Assembly (NCBI RefSeq): GCF_033807715.1
Contig: NC_084587.1
Span: 26,981,017 to 27,045,016 of the forward strand
DNA from: Cololabis saira
Taxonomy: Eukaryota > Chordata > Actinopteri > Beloniformes > Belonidae
Reading direction: 5' to 3'
Length of the DNA: 64,000 bases
The notes under the pieces were generated by a model, which saw only the letters and a list, made by a program, of their open reading frames with translations, had not been told where the DNA came from and ran no database searches. This document shows, in pieces, positions 11,700 to 31,739 of this stretch. A program made the position numbers and the translations under genes. Numbering within the stretch: position 1 is the first letter of the stretch; each line of letters starts with the position of its first letter.

Positions 11700-13540
11700 T
11701 ATGTCTCCATTTTTAGGATTGGGTGATCTGGGTGACATCACTCTTGATATATCTTTGGCTTGACAAAGCCCTTCCCAAAAGCATAGATAACTTTTTTCTA
11801 TTCCTTTTACTGATTGTCTTCTTGGCTCTCGATGAAGGCGGATGCCTTTTCTTCTCCCGCTCCCTCCCATATCTCCCCTGCTTTTGCTCTCTGTCATGTG
11901 CTGTCTTGTTAATCTATTTTTTTAGACCCTTTCTCTGCTTAATTTCTGAATTCTCAAACCATGGATTTGGTTAGCTGGTCTCTCAACGCAATTGACCAAA
12001 TGTATCCGATGAGAGGACGGAGCAAAGGGGAGCCTTCATGCCCCAACGGGATGTTTGCTGCTGGATACACCATGGAGTCCTGGAATAAGTGGAGGGCCGT
12101 GTGTCTGTCCATACTGTCACTTGAGGGTATTGAAGATGTCTATATAAATGGATTTCTGGAGTTGGGGGTTACCTACTAGGGCTGGGCGATATATCGAGAT
12201 TTTAATATATATCGATATATTTTCAAACACGATATGGTACGAGACAATATCGTTTATATCGATTTAAAAAAAAAATAATAATAATAATATATATTTTTTT
12301 TTTTTTTACATTTTTTTTTTTAATGATTTTGATATAGCTTATTTTGTAACAAATTGACTTGAATGTTTTATTTGAGATTTGCACAAATGTTTTGTTATTT
12401 GCACAACTGTCAACCTCAGTAGAAAAGTCTGCCTGTTACTGTCTACATTGTATTAATTGCACAGTGTATTTTGATTTAATTGTTATGCAGGAAAGGGATA
12501 TTTGTTTTATTTGATTCAAGAAGCATTTTTATTCTATATATGCAGGCATTTTATTTTTATTTCATTTGTTTTATACATTTTGATATTGTGCAGACCTCTG
12601 TTAATAAAGGTACCTGTGTGACATTTGGCACGAGGCTTTGTATTAAAACTGACTGTTTTTTTAAGGGTTTGCCTCAGAAAAAAATTAAGCTAACAGAGAT
12701 GCTATGCTATAATGCTTTGGGGGAAACCCCAATTAAGGCACAGCAAAAATATCGAGATATATATCGAGTATCGCCATTTAGCTAGAAAATATCGAGATAT
12801 GACTTTTGGTTCATATCGCCCAGCCCTATTACCTACATATCGACAAATTTGTAAAACGTATTCTGGCTCTTTCAAGGCTGCTTGGCCCATCTGAAGGCAT
12901 ATATCGGGAGTTGACAGTCAGACTCAGACGCTGTGTGAAAAAAATCGCAAACTGGATGTGATTCTTGAACAAAATCGTGGGCTCGCTGGGTTTTTCAAAC
13001 TCATTGACAGGATGGAAAAGACCTTGGAGAAGTTGCAAGCTCTGCTTGGTGGAAATTGACGGCCTGATCCAAAACCAATGTTCAATCTGAATCTGGCTCT
13101 CCGGCTGCCGGCCTTGAAGGCAGCTCACATCCCCCCCTGGAGGTTATGCTGACAAGACCCCCTACTACCCCTCCCCTTTTTCACCATGGCACCTGTGGAA
13201 CTGTGGCAAAACTATGCCGAGCCGGCACTACATGTCTATCAAGGCCAATGGCTGAGGATATGGGGCATAGTTCACAGACTTAATTACTCACACAAATACG
13301 CACACATGCACGCAATAATGAACACCTGAAGGACACAGGGTGAGAGGCTTTTCCCTCCTCTTTCCCAATGTGATCCTTTTCTTTTCTAAGGAAAGGGTTG
13401 GGCTGATCTTTTTGGCTGAAGCCTCAGGCACCTGCCTACCCATGTCTTATGTTGTCGGTTTGTTTATTTGTTCTCTTGGAGGGCTGTGCTGAAATTAATT
13501 GCCCTTCAGGGATAAATACAGTTTATTGAATTGAATTGAC
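11700..13540 (+). mobile_element. decayed retroelement-like sequence, unrecognised open frame, LINE/SINE-type tail
   Basis: An open frame of 72 codons from 11961 reads MDLVSWSLNAIDQMYP and later ESWNKWRAVCLSILSLEG, then meets a hAT MITE (12177-12828). Past the MITE a related-looking frame continues (KFVKRILALSRLLGPSEG, CVKKIANWM) with frameshifts. The stretch ends near 13500 with CCCTTCAGGGATAAATA and TTGAATTGAATTGA, a tail seen in fish retroposons. I do not recognise the protein; an ORF1 of a LINE is one possibility. Confidence 0.5.
12177..12828. mobile_element. hAT-type MITE, 652 bp, perfect 8-bp target duplication
   Basis: The element starts TAGGGCTGGGCGATAT and ends ATATCGCCCAGCCCTA, perfect terminal inverted repeats. 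TTACCTAC flanks it on both sides (12169-12176 and 12829-12836), the 8-bp duplication expected of hAT insertion. The interior is AT-rich and non-coding, with many ATATCGAGATAT palindromes, so it depends on a transposase elsewhere. Confidence 0.93.
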
Positions 13541-16500
13541 TGTTGAATTAATATCACTGCTATAAGTATTTGATGTATATTTAAGAAAAATATGGACATG
13601 CTTCATCACTCTGTAATTACTATGCAGGCAGAGGTTAATGCTAATTCCTGTAATTAAAGTATCCAGAAAAAGATTTCTTGAATTCTTGAAGTCTTGCAGA
13701 CATTTTTGTCTTCTGAGCTTCATTATTCTGCACGGTAATGATGTACGAATCGATTCGCTGAGTCAAGAACAGGAATGGTCTGCGGTCATTTCCTGAAGTG
13801 TATTATGCTGTGATGTAACAGAATGGGGACAAAAACTCAGATGAGCAATAAAAAGGAGAGGTGACAGAATGAGACCATGATGGAAAAGTAATAAAGAAGA
13901 GAGCTGAAGCAGGGCTTTGCTCCAAGTGCATAAATGCATAGAAAATTAACCTTCTACACCTCCATAACCTTAATCCTTCTCTGCACGGTGTATTGGAGAG
14001 GGTGTGGGAGTCTGAGCTTGATTACCTGCCTGGTGATTGGATGAGGGTCCGTCTGCGTTTGATTGTGTCGACGGTTGGAGTCCTCCTTGGTGTCTGCCGT
14101 TGTACTTCATCTCCTTTTGTCAGTTTATCCTTTTTTACCTTACTTTTCAAGCAAGTTTGTCGTCCCATGGTCCAGGGAAGTCACAAAGTTGCATTTGTTA
14201 AAAAGTGAAAAATAGACTGCTGACATTAGGACGGGCCAGAAACATAAAAAGAAACATGGTAAGACTTTTCAGATGGCATATGGCAAGTGACCGGCAGGTT
14301 GAACATTTTTTCAAAAGCTTTCCCAACATTGGACAGCACTTTATGAACACTGATATGCTTGTTCACAGTGACAACATTCTTGTCATTATTTTTTGTGTGC
14401 AAATGTGTCTTTGAGTTTTTGTTTCTTTCCCGACTCGTATCGCATACCTTCCAGATGTTTCATTTCCACATCACTGACTCTTAAATGAGAGCCTGCTGTG
14501 AATCTTTCTGTGCACTTGTGCAACTGCGTGTGTGTCTGAGCAACCTCGTGAGTGAGTGTCTTGGCTCCAGGTCCCATCCCAGCAGCTCTGTGGCGCGTCT
14601 AATTGGAGGTATTTTAGTCTCCCAGCTGAGAGTGAGTGTGTTAGTATTTATGCGTGTGGGAATGTATGTGTGATTCAGGGATATTTGTGCGTCACGGTGT
14701 CGCAGCCCCAGTCACCTTCCATTACTCAGTTAAAAGCTTAAAAGTAGGGTCAGAGACTGTGGTTGCTAAGCTTTAAGAAGTGCTAGAGAAACCTCAGCAA
14801 CCAACATGAGTACATAAAGATCGATGCCACAAGCTGCCTGTCTGTGCCTCCAAGTTGGTAGACAGCACACAGCTTCTTCTGTTGGACTGGGAATATCTCC
14901 CAGAAGATTATGGTTAAACCATGGAAGAATATAAACAGACATGTGGAGGAGTAACCCTGACTTTTTGATGGGGGGACATGTTATAAACCAAACAAATGCC
15001 AATTTGGATGCTATTTAGCCACCCGGCAACCTCTGTGACAAGCGCAGGTGTGCGCACCGAACAGTGACACTAAGGCTTTCCCTCCCACATGACTGTTCTT
15101 AATTAATTGCCGGCATTTCATATGACAATGTTTCCAAGCAGCTGCCAATATTGTTTATTTAACATCAAAATAAATATGGTTTATAGATTTTAACAAATGG
15201 CCCTAGAATGTTTGTTGTACACTGTTCTCCTATTAACTCACCATATAGAAAATGTGCTCTGGTGTTCACTCAGCTGTAATTTGGCAACAGCAGCAGTTCT
15301 CAAATAAGGGCTCATTTTTATGATATTTCATGATAAATGATAATACAAGATCAAATTAAGAGATTATTACTGTAGAAATGACACCATCATTTTTCATTTC
15401 TGCTGTGTTTAATGTTTCAGTTTGTACATAACAATGATCAGACTTAAAAAAGAAATAATTACAGTAATGTGTCACATTTAGTTTTGTATTTTTTTTACCT
15501 TTTTTGTACATGTGTTTGTTTGTTTTTTATAATAGCCAATGCACATAGACTGAACCATCTGAAATAAGTTCAAGTCCTCCTCCTGTCCTGATTGTGGTTG
15601 AGTTGATGCAGTGTATCTGAGCTTGCCAGGTGTTTTGTCTTCAGGCTTGCTGCACAGAGGAATTTAGGTGGAAACCACAAGCAGCTTTCTGCTTATTTTA
15701 GTCCTTTTATATGTCCATGCTTTTGGTTTAAGCAAACCAGATAAAGCACCTGGTGCAGAAAAACAGATTTAAAAAGATTCTTTTGAAAACAGTGTGGAGA
15801 CAAAAGAAAATACTGCATGGGCCTCAGACATTATGGTGGGTTTGCGCTTATTTAGATTTTTTCACACCAGCTCTCACTTTGTGAGCATTTGGGATTGCTC
15901 TCAATATCACTTTGACAAATGTGCAACACGTGCTAAATTTTTTGCTTGTGGGGATGACTTTTCTTTTTTTTTTTTTTGGCTGGTCTAACAATTTTTAAAG
16001 CAAACATTAATTAGAGCATGTTGTCTTTTGCATGTAATAGTGAGGCTTGAGGCAATAGTTGTATTATTTTATTTGTGCAATGTTTTGATAAAAACGTTAT
16101 CAGTTGTAAGGCAAGATGATGTAACAAGAAAAAAGACAATATTCCTGCCACTCACTATGAATCAGTGAGTGACAAGAATTGTTGCTATACAGCTGACGTA
16201 TAGCTTATATAAAATCAAATATGCCAAACATGAAACCGATTACCATGCAATACGAGCGAGGGTTAACAACAACCGTCACTGGCATTGTTAACCGACAGGA
16301 TGTCAGGTTTTAGTCCAGTGCGAATAGTACATTGGACTACATTCAAGTGCAGTTTGGAAAGTTAAAGGGGGGAGCGCAGTTCACGACAGAAGGTGTTCTT
16401 CAACACCTTCTTGAATATAGAGAGGGACCACTCTGCTCTTGTAGCCACTGGTAAATTATTTTAGCACAATGAAGAAGAATAAGGTTTTTCTTTATAAAAT

Positions 16501-17575
16501 GATGTGGTATTGGATAAGGCATGGATGTAAATATTTTCAGATCCCAATACCCTTATTTTTGCCAGAATGCTGATATTAGAATCGGGGCAACCCCAGTCTG
16601 GATGTGATGAAAGTGGATATGCAGTTAGTTGGTGTGGAAATAGGATGCAGAGGACAGACTAAAATGGAAGTGGGGGAGCTGATGTGTTAACCCTAAAGGG
16701 AAAAGATGAAAGAAGTAAAAGAAAAAACGTTTGTCTCGGTAAAAAAACCAACGTGCTCGTCCTTTAGTTTGTGGACTCTTTGACTTCTGCTGCTCCCCAT
16801 CAAGACTTGCACTTTCAAAAATGATAGGTTTCACAGAACTAGCCTGGGGCTTGTAGAACAGTTCAAAAGTAACTGCGGATTTAAAAAATTGACCTGGTTG
16901 TCTGAAACATGAGTGAGGTCTGTTACTATCGGACCCACCCCTGTGAACTGTCCCCAGAAGGACTTTTACATGATGCCACTCTTGATTGACAAAAAATGAC
17001 ATCTTCTCCCTAGGGGAGCGACTTAAGGACTTTACGTTCTCTCTGTAGTTTAGGAAAGCACACCCCTCCTTACTTTAGGCAAAGAGGTTGAGATTACCTG
17101 GTAATCTATGTCTGGTGAGATTACTGAATCAAGTTTCAGGGAGCTGGTGGTTATTTTCCTAACCTAAAGTTTTCTTTTGACAGTGGTTTCAGTATCTCAC
17201 TCTTGAGGCTTGCGTCTTATCAGACTGTTATCCTGGTAACCTCCAGTGGTGGGGAAATGGTTACTTCCCATCACAGAATCTGTTGCAGACATGATATCTT
17301 TGAGTGTTAGTATACATTTGTGAGTTTTCAGGGAGAGGCCGACACAAGGCTCACAACCAGCTAGAATTGCAATCACATCCGAGATGAGTTGTAACCCCTG
17401 AAATGTAGCAAAAGCTACATGGTTATCTGCTCCAGCAGTTTTGTCACAGCATATGAAGGCTTTGGCTAGCAGTTTGACCTCATCTATGCCAGGGCCAGGT
17501 CCACGCTCCATGGCTGTTAGCTCTGGTGAAAAAAGTGAAGCGATCAGCAGCTAGTATGCTGGCCAGCTGTAGCTG
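13541..17575. other. intron-like or intergenic DNA, mostly featureless
   Basis: AT-rich sequence without convincing exons. At 16320-17520 the minus strand carries two open frames (about 125 and 104 codons) and a segment resembling LINE C-termini (LPVATRAEWSLSIFKK at about 16400-16450). They may be remains of old retroelements, but I could not place them in a family. Confidence 0.5.
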
Positions 17576-18705
17576 CTTAAACTTAAACTTAAACTTTATT
17601 TATTTGTATAGCGCCAAATCATACAATATAAAATGCAACACATGGTGCTTTACATGCAGAATAAAATAACAATAAAAAACACAATTTAAAACATTCCATA
17701 CGACCCCACCCCCCACGCGTACACACACACTCACTCACACTCATATACCTGTGCACACACTCACACGCCCACACCCACACACACACACACACAATAAGTG
17801 GACTGGTGACATGGCTTAGCACTAACGATCCAGGTGAGGAAAACACTACCTATGGGTGGCCGTCCACACCGAGAGGCATCACCGACCACGACCACCAGAA
17901 GCATCCCCACAGAGACCCCCCCAACCCGGACAGACCGGGGCAGACCCCACACAGAAGGTGGAGCCCCCCCCCAGCTACCCAGGCCTGAGGGATCCCCATG
18001 ACGACACCCCCATGGGCGGAGCAGGCACACCACCCAGTGTGAACGACCCCCCTGAGGAAACACTGGAGCTAAAAACTAAAAGATTAAAAGAAAGTAAAAA
18101 ATGCCTAAAAGTGTAAGATTTTAGAGAAATATATATAAAACTTAAGATGAATAATAAATAACATAAAGTAAAAAGTCACTAAAATGGATTAAAGTTTTAG
18201 AGATGATAAAAGAGCTAAAGAAGTACACACAATACATAGCTAAAAACACTAGGTAAATGAGATCAGATAAAAGCCAAACTAAAAAGGTGTGTCTTGAGCC
18301 TCCTTTTAAAAATATCAACATTCTCTGCGGCCCTGAGGTTCTCTGGCAGGCTGTTCCATAAAGAGGGGCCATAATGGCTGAATGCAGCCTCACCGTGGGT
18401 TTTGGTCGCGGTTCGGGGAATGGTTAAAAGGCCGGTACCAGAGGACCTCAGGGTCCGTGAGGGTTGATACAGTAAAAGCAGATCAGATAAATAAGATGGC
18501 CCAAGACCGTTAAGACACTTAAAAACCAGTAAAAGAACCTTAAAATCAATCCTGAAACGGACGGGGAGCCAATGCAGCGATTTTAAAACAGGTGTAATGT
18601 GCTCCCGCCCTCTGGTCCTCGTCAGCACGCGAGCGGCTGAGTTCTGTAATAGCTGTAAGTTCTTAATACTCTTTTTAGGAAGACCAGAGCTGCTGGTGTT
18701 TGGTG
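17576..18705 (-). mobile_element. 5'-truncated L2/Rex-like LINE
   Basis: On the minus strand an open frame at about 18628-18263 reads PVLKSLHWLPVRFRIDFKVL, YQPSRTLRSSGTGLL and SLWNSLPENLRAAENVDIFK with KRRLKTHLFSLAF, the conserved C-terminus of the reverse transcriptase ORF in L2-like fish LINEs. The frame extends upstream to about 18700. A CA/GC-rich 3' UTR follows, then the tail GCGCTATACAAATAAATAAA with AAGTTT repeats (plus-strand 17576-17620). Confidence 0.85.
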
Positions 18706-18781
18706 ACAGCCCAACTACTCAGAATGGCTAGTCCAGCACCAAACAGTGTTCAGTGGCTGAGTGGTTAGCTTACTCTGTTAA

Positions 18782-20007
18782 AGGGGACATATTATGGCAT
18801 TTAATGTATATTTTAAAAAGGCCTTGAATGTCTTAAAAACAATCTAAAGCTTGTTTTTTTCTACATAAATCAGAAATTCAGCCTGTGGGCCATGTCTCTA
18901 GTTTTACTGCTTCTAAAGCCTTTTTCTGTGCTTCATTCTGAGGGGAGGGGAGGCTATGATAATGAGGCTCTGCGCTGATTGGCTGCTTGAATGACGTGTA
19001 GCAGGGGAGGAGACAAAGCGTCGCTCCGGGGAGAAGAGCAGCGGCTGCGTAGCAAAGCGTGTCCACGGTTCTGCGTTAAATCGACGCGTACCCTACGCCG
19101 TAGGCTCTGCGTTGGTGTAACGCGGAACCATAAATTAGCCTTTAGTCATCTCGTCTTCACACAGGAAGATTTAATTTAATTCTAAACAGGTACACCACAG
19201 TTATTTACTCTGATTCCTTATTTAATTTATGTTACAAGACAAATGAATCATGTTAACTGTAAAGAAATCACAACACTGAATTTTCACAAATGGCAACTTT
19301 ATTGTTAAAATATATAAATAACATTGCTGGCTTAAGGAAGGACAGTGCGTCTTCTGAAGGTGTTGTTGAACAGCTTCAGGTGCATTGCTTGGAAAATCTG
19401 AAACCATAAAGAGAAGAAAAATGTATTATGGTACTAATAGAGCCGCCGGCGCCCGGAGCCCCGGGCCCGGGGCTGCTCGACGGTCCGGTCCGTGAGCAGC
19501 TTCGGCAGCAGCTCCGGTGCTCCGGAGCTAAGCTAAATACTTAACCCATGCAAAGATCATACTTTTTAGACAAATATAAACAACATAAAAAAAATAACGT
19601 CACTTACCGCTGACTCGTGTGCAGTTGCCGGGTCCGTACTGTGGGAACTGATCCTTTTATGAGGGTATGTGTCGATGCAAAACCTAATTTTTACTGTCCC
19701 CTCGTTGCTCAAACAGCCACCGCTTCTAAACAATGGCTGAAGCTCCAGCCGGCGGAGAGAGTTGTGGGCGTGGTTTCAGCAGCGGAGGAAGACCTATGGA
19801 AAACTGCTCCCGTCGTTACGTAACGACGGGAGTTGATTCAGAACGGCCCGAAAAAGTCACATGACACAGGGGGATTCTGCCGGGCGGGGGTCACAGACCT
19901 TGCAGAAATTCATGGGATTTCATCTCCCCTGTGTTGGCAGGGTGAGGGGGAGACCACTTTATATATGTTAAAACAAGAAAAAACGTGTTTTTCATAATAG
20001 GTCCCCT
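18782..20007. mobile_element. non-autonomous TTAA-target DNA transposon, 1226 bp
   Basis: Flanked by TTAA on both sides (18778-18781, 20008-20011). The ends are inverted repeats AGGGGACATATTATG and AGGGGACCTATTATG (14 of 15 match). TTAA duplication is typical of piggyBac and Kolobok elements; I cannot choose. No transposase is present. A GC-rich block with GCGTACCCTACGCCGTAGG lies at 19080-19110 and another GC-rich block at 19440-19530. Confidence 0.88.
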
Positions 20008-20011
20008 TTAA

Positions 20012-26972
<6,961 letters not shown>

Positions 26973-27416
26973 TGTGTGTACAGTAAATGGGGTTTGTGGA
27001 GCATGATTGACATGGTAAATTGAAAAGGTCAACAGTCATCAGTATTTGGTGCTGACAGCAGGAACTTGTAACCTACCCAGACTTCGCATTTTTTGAGGGA
27101 AGGAGATTTTAGAGACTTAATGACAGGATTTGGCTTAAAGGGAGGAAAAGGGAATCTGGGCCTGACTGCTTAGTGCTGTTTATGTGCTGTGGATATAAAT
27201 GCCGGTCCTCCTCAAGACTGGTCAGGTTTTAAAGTGAGTATATATCCTTTACAGAATGTAAAATTTTAGCATCTAAATCCATCAGGAATTCCTTCAAAGG
27301 TGGAGGTCAGCAATTCAGCCAGCTTGTTATTTTGGATGGGTCTATTACTCTCTCTGTAAAAGTGTCAGCATTGGAAATCGGAGTGTTACATTTGTACTGT
27401 CATTGATATGAATTTC

Positions 27417-27547
<131 letters not shown>

Positions 27548-29340
27548 TTTAGAGAAGGGAAAAGGAACAAAGAGATGGAGAATGAGATTGACAGGCTAAA
27601 TTGGAATTGAGGGTTTTTGTGAGGTTGAAATACGGTTTTAAAACAGCCAAAATTAAAAGAAAAAAGTACTCTTTTGGTTGTGGAAAGGTGAATTTGCTTG
27701 TGTACGGGGAGAGCAAAGACAAGCTAAGCAGGGGGATAGATTGTCACCACAAGTATGGGGTGTCTAGTTGCATTAAGATGAAAGGAGTGAAGGAGGGACC
27801 CCATGGGTCTGTTCGTGTGTTTGGCTGATGTCTGAGGAGAGGGTGCATCTCGGAGGGTCTCTGGCTGTCGCAGCAAGCGGGTGACCCGCAGGTGTGGACT
27901 GAAGGGCCAGCACCTGAACAGGTCAGCTAGGAAAGCAATATCTACACAGTTCGATGTAACACAAACTGCCCCAGCTACATTTGAACACTGGGGACAAGCA
28001 GAGCACAAAAGATGGTTGTATTATATTATTATTGTATTAATATATTATGTTGTATATACTGTACACAAACACATAAGCCCCCTGTGGTGCCGTTGTACAC
28101 ACATAATAGCAAGCATACACAGAGGACACGGTGACCTGCTTATTTGTAGAGCCTCCAGGCAACCAAATACACAACAATGAATTTATGAATACAAATCATC
28201 CTCAAAACTGAGAGAAATGTAGACGCACATTAATGTTTTCATATCACCTCTAACTATATTTGAAACACGTCAAATAAATAATAAATATGATAGTTAGTAG
28301 TGGCCTGTTTTATATACATACTGAGCTAAATAAGACAGGTCGACCTGTGCTATAATATTTATATCTCCTGTGAAAGGCACATAATTGAGCATATTGATTA
28401 AGTGAATAATCCAAGGTATTTCAAAGGGTTCTGAAAACAATGGGGAACTAAAACGGAAAATGGGTTTAATAGATTCAGCTCTAAGAACATCAGATGCTAT
28501 GTCATAAGGGTGCACGCACACACATGCACTCTCTGTTGTCCCCTGATATCCCCTTTGTTTCCTTGCTCCTATTTGAAACTGACGATGACTCAGAATGACA
28601 CATCATTTGAATACACAGAATTCAGACCAAATCCTGCATGTTCCTGAATCCTGTTGGTGTGCCTGTTTGTATTTGTGTGTAAAGTATGTGTAGGTGTGCT
28701 GACCTCCTTTTTAGACACTCCAAAATATTAGATTTACCAGTTCTGATGCTTGACAGCACAAAGTGTGTCCTTGTTAGATAGCTTTCTTTGGTTTTTCACA
28801 ACAATTTGTTTTGGTTTTAGTTTGGCATGTATTTCATATTACTGCCGATATCCGAGTTTCATTTATGTTTTAAACACATCTTAAAATATATTCAATTATT
28901 TTTATTCTCTCAATTTAAAACAAAGCAAAACATGCTATTATAGAGTTTTGTTTATCCTGTTAGAAAATATAAATAGTGAAATATTGAATTTACATTCATC
29001 TTTAGACCTTCTGTTATGACACTCTTAGCTGAGCTCTCATACATTTACTATTAAATGTCCTGTTATACAACTTAACTGCAATATGCACTTAACTGGAATC
29101 CAAATGTGCCTAATGACATTTATTTGTCATAATTAGAGGACACACAATTGTCAATATAAGGAGTCACAGTTAATATTGTATGTCAGAGTGAAAATTAATT
29201 AGGACTGTATCAGAGCACAGATCTCAGGAAGTTGCAAGAGATATACTGCAGAATTTAGAAAGTCCAAAAGCACAGCACTTTCCATTGATCTTATACAGAC
29301 AAATGTTTTGAGCCACCATTAGTTAGATAGGTAGCCACTA
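27548..29340. other. intron-like or intergenic DNA, no feature seen
   Basis: A 94-codon minus-strand frame at 27724-28008 and a 99-codon plus-strand frame at 27881-28180 overlap a slightly GC-richer patch (27840-28000). Neither resembles a known protein to me. Confidence 0.45.
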
Positions 29341-30112
29341 AAGCCACTAAACAAATAATTCCTTGTTGGTCGGTCTTCTTGCGTGCTCAGTTAAACCTCT
29401 GCAGATGATCCAGAATGCAGCAACATGTATGGTCTTTAACCAGCCCAAGAGAGCTTGTCACTCCGCTGCTAATCTCTCCATAGCAGCTTCCAGTTGCAGC
29501 GCTCATCAAGTTCAAAGCTCTGCTTCTGGCTTACCAAACAATTACCCAAATGGCTCCTGCCTACCTTCACTCTTTCATCCAGAGCTACACTCCCGTCTCG
29601 ACACCTACACTCAGCCAGTGAAAGACACTTGTTGCTTCCACCACAACGTGGCGTGAAATCAGTAGCCAGACTCTTGTCATCCATTGTTCCCCGATGGTTG
29701 AACGACCTACAAACTCTGTCCGATCTGCAGGGTCTGTATCTACTTTTAAGAGCAAGCTAAAGACTCAGCTCTTTAAGGATTATTTCTGCATCTAGTAAAC
29801 TTCTCTGCTCATCAGAATTAGTTGGAAGATCCAGCTCTTTGCAGGACTCAGCACTGAGTAAGTTGCATGCACTTATGACAAGATGATTGCATGATGTTGT
29901 CTTTTTAGACATAGCTTTCTTGTATAAAGGGTCTGTTGTGTTGGGCAGAAAGGGGACAAAAAAAAAATTCTGGCACTAGCATGGCAGCATCTGTGTCCAA
30001 CTGGACTCTCAGCAGTCTGACCAGCACCTATTCATCCGGTACCCTCCTATGTGATTTCTTGCTTGTGTTCTCTCAGATGTAAGTCGCTTTGGATAAAAGC
30101 GTCTGCTTAATG
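29341..30112 (+). mobile_element. truncated, decayed L2-like LINE 3' part
   Basis: The translation keeps KPLQMIQNAATCMVFNQP and, after frameshifts, YLHSFIQSYTP and SVSTFKSKLKTQLFKDYF, matching the RT C-terminus of teleost LINEs. The 3' tail is GTAAGTCGCTTTGGATAAAA followed by GCGTCTGCTTAATGAC, a very common fish LINE/SINE tail, ending in (AGT)n. Confidence 0.8.
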
Positions 30113-30114
30113 AC

Positions 30115-30150
<36 letters not shown>
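30115..30150. repeat. (AGT)12 microsatellite at the LINE tail
   Basis: Twelve AGT triplets directly after the LINE 3' tail, as expected for tail repeats of this LINE type. Confidence 0.95.
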
Positions 30151-30151
<1 letters not shown>

Positions 30152-30584
30152 CTACAATGGTCGCTATAAATACTGTTTGTAGAAGCAGAAAGATAACTGA
30201 GTGCCTATTGGGCCTCTATCGTCGAGTGGAGTGAGAGAGTAATCTAAATAATCGGAAATGTACATTGCAGCCTGCTTCAAGTTTTTTTTCTAAAAGGGTT
30301 AAGCATCATCTGAAGAAAATTTCTAGAATTCTGGTGAATTCTAGAAAAAAATGTTCTTCTGTTCAACAGAGGGTAAAAGAATTCTAGAAGAGAATTTAGA
30401 ATTCCGACTAGACTTCCCAACATTACGGAAAAACCAAGCACTCAGCAAGACCACATTATCTTTCTTATCAAACAAGATGATAGCAAGCGTCATTTTGTGG
30501 TGGTATTCCTCTGCAACAGGAAATACAAGACTAGTCAGGCATACTGAGTGAAGCCTTTTTAAGCGTGCTTAAGATCGCAGGCTA

Positions 30585-30690
30585 AACTGAAGGTTTATTT
30601 CAACAAGACAACAACCTGAAACAAACAATCAGGAAAAGACTGCACATCCTGGTGTGGCTCAGCCTACAATGTGGTTGTGAATGTGGTTAG
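30585..30690 (+). mobile_element. short Tc1/mariner transposase relic
   Basis: The plus strand reads TTTCAACAAGACAACAACCT, i.e. FQQDNNLKQT, close to the Tc1 catalytic block around the second Asp. The sequence around it is too decayed to extend the match. Confidence 0.35.
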
Positions 30691-31280
30691 AGCACTACTG
30701 GAGAGGTCAGGCCAACACATGGCCAACGTTCCGGGGGCCGTCCTGGGGACTGGGCAGACCGGCGAGACAGCTTGGGGGGGCGTCCCCGAGGCCTAGACCT
30801 GGGTCTTGGCGTGGGTCTTGGCGGGGGGCGTGACGGGGACTCTTGGCGTGGCTCGGGGACTTGACGTGGCAGCGGAACTTGACGTGGCTGCGGAAGGGTG
30901 AGGTACTCTTCCACTGGGTCCATCTGGTCGGTCCGTTCTGTCATGGTTCGGTTTTCTGAGGACCCAAGTGCAGGAGAGCAGGAGCCAGGAGTTGCAACAA
31001 AAAAGGGTTTATTTTAACAAAGGCAAAAACAAAGCGCTGCTGGGCAGGATCAAGACAAACTAAAAAAAGGGATCAAAAAACTTGAGGAGCAAAACGTGGC
31101 AGGAAAACATGGGGAGCAAACAGTACGGACCGACAGGGAACCATGAATGACAAGACAAGATATACTGAGGGGATAACGAGACATGACGAGACACAGGTGC
31201 AGACACAATCAGGGCAGATGGGACACAGGCGGGGCAAGACAGAAACTGAAGGCTGGGGGGAATGTCAACCTTGACAGTTG
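30690..31280 (-). mobile_element. probable LTR-retrotransposon end and leader (Gypsy-like)
   Basis: On the minus strand the block starts near TGTCAAGGTTGACA (31265-31278) and runs through a C/T-rich LTR-like stretch, AAAATAAACCC and CTGGCTCCTGCTCTCCTGCA. An open frame then starts MTERTDQMDPVEEYL at 30944 and becomes Pro/Arg-rich (about 85 codons). A leader followed by MDP is typical of fish Gypsy gag starts, but no gag, protease or RT follows. It may be a non-autonomous or truncated element. Confidence 0.45.
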
Positions 31281-31739
31281 TACTGCAGAGGTACTCATTC
31301 AACAATACAGTTTTTCTGCAAAATTAAGTCACTTTTACAGAAGCAGCTTTTAATAAATACAATTTTTTTATGACATATAATAATTTTGTTTCGAACAAAG
31401 TGCAGTAAACTGAAACAAGTTCAATACTTCTTGTCATGATTATCCTTTACCTTTAAAACAGCACCAATTCTCCAGGCAGACCGGCATTTAGTTGCCTCTG
31501 TCCTTCACCCTGTGTAAGCAAGCAGAGTCGGCTTTTAGGGAGGTTATTGTTTGTTTTGCTGTTGAAATGTAAAAAGGGTAAAAGGTAAAACAATAAAATA
31601 AACAGAGAAAAATCCTTTAATGCAATAAATGTTTTCCCTCGATGTTTTACTGTCATGGTTGTTTCTCATGAATCCTTCCTCATTTTCTATTTCTATGTTT
31701 TGAAATGTTTCTTTAAATCAGGGATAAAAACATTACTGT

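Noticed and set aside
27876..27925. Possible 48-nt exon (AG, CAAGCGGGTGACCCGCAGG..., GT)
   Set aside because: No sidekick-like peptide in any frame and a weak acceptor tract; treated as chance.
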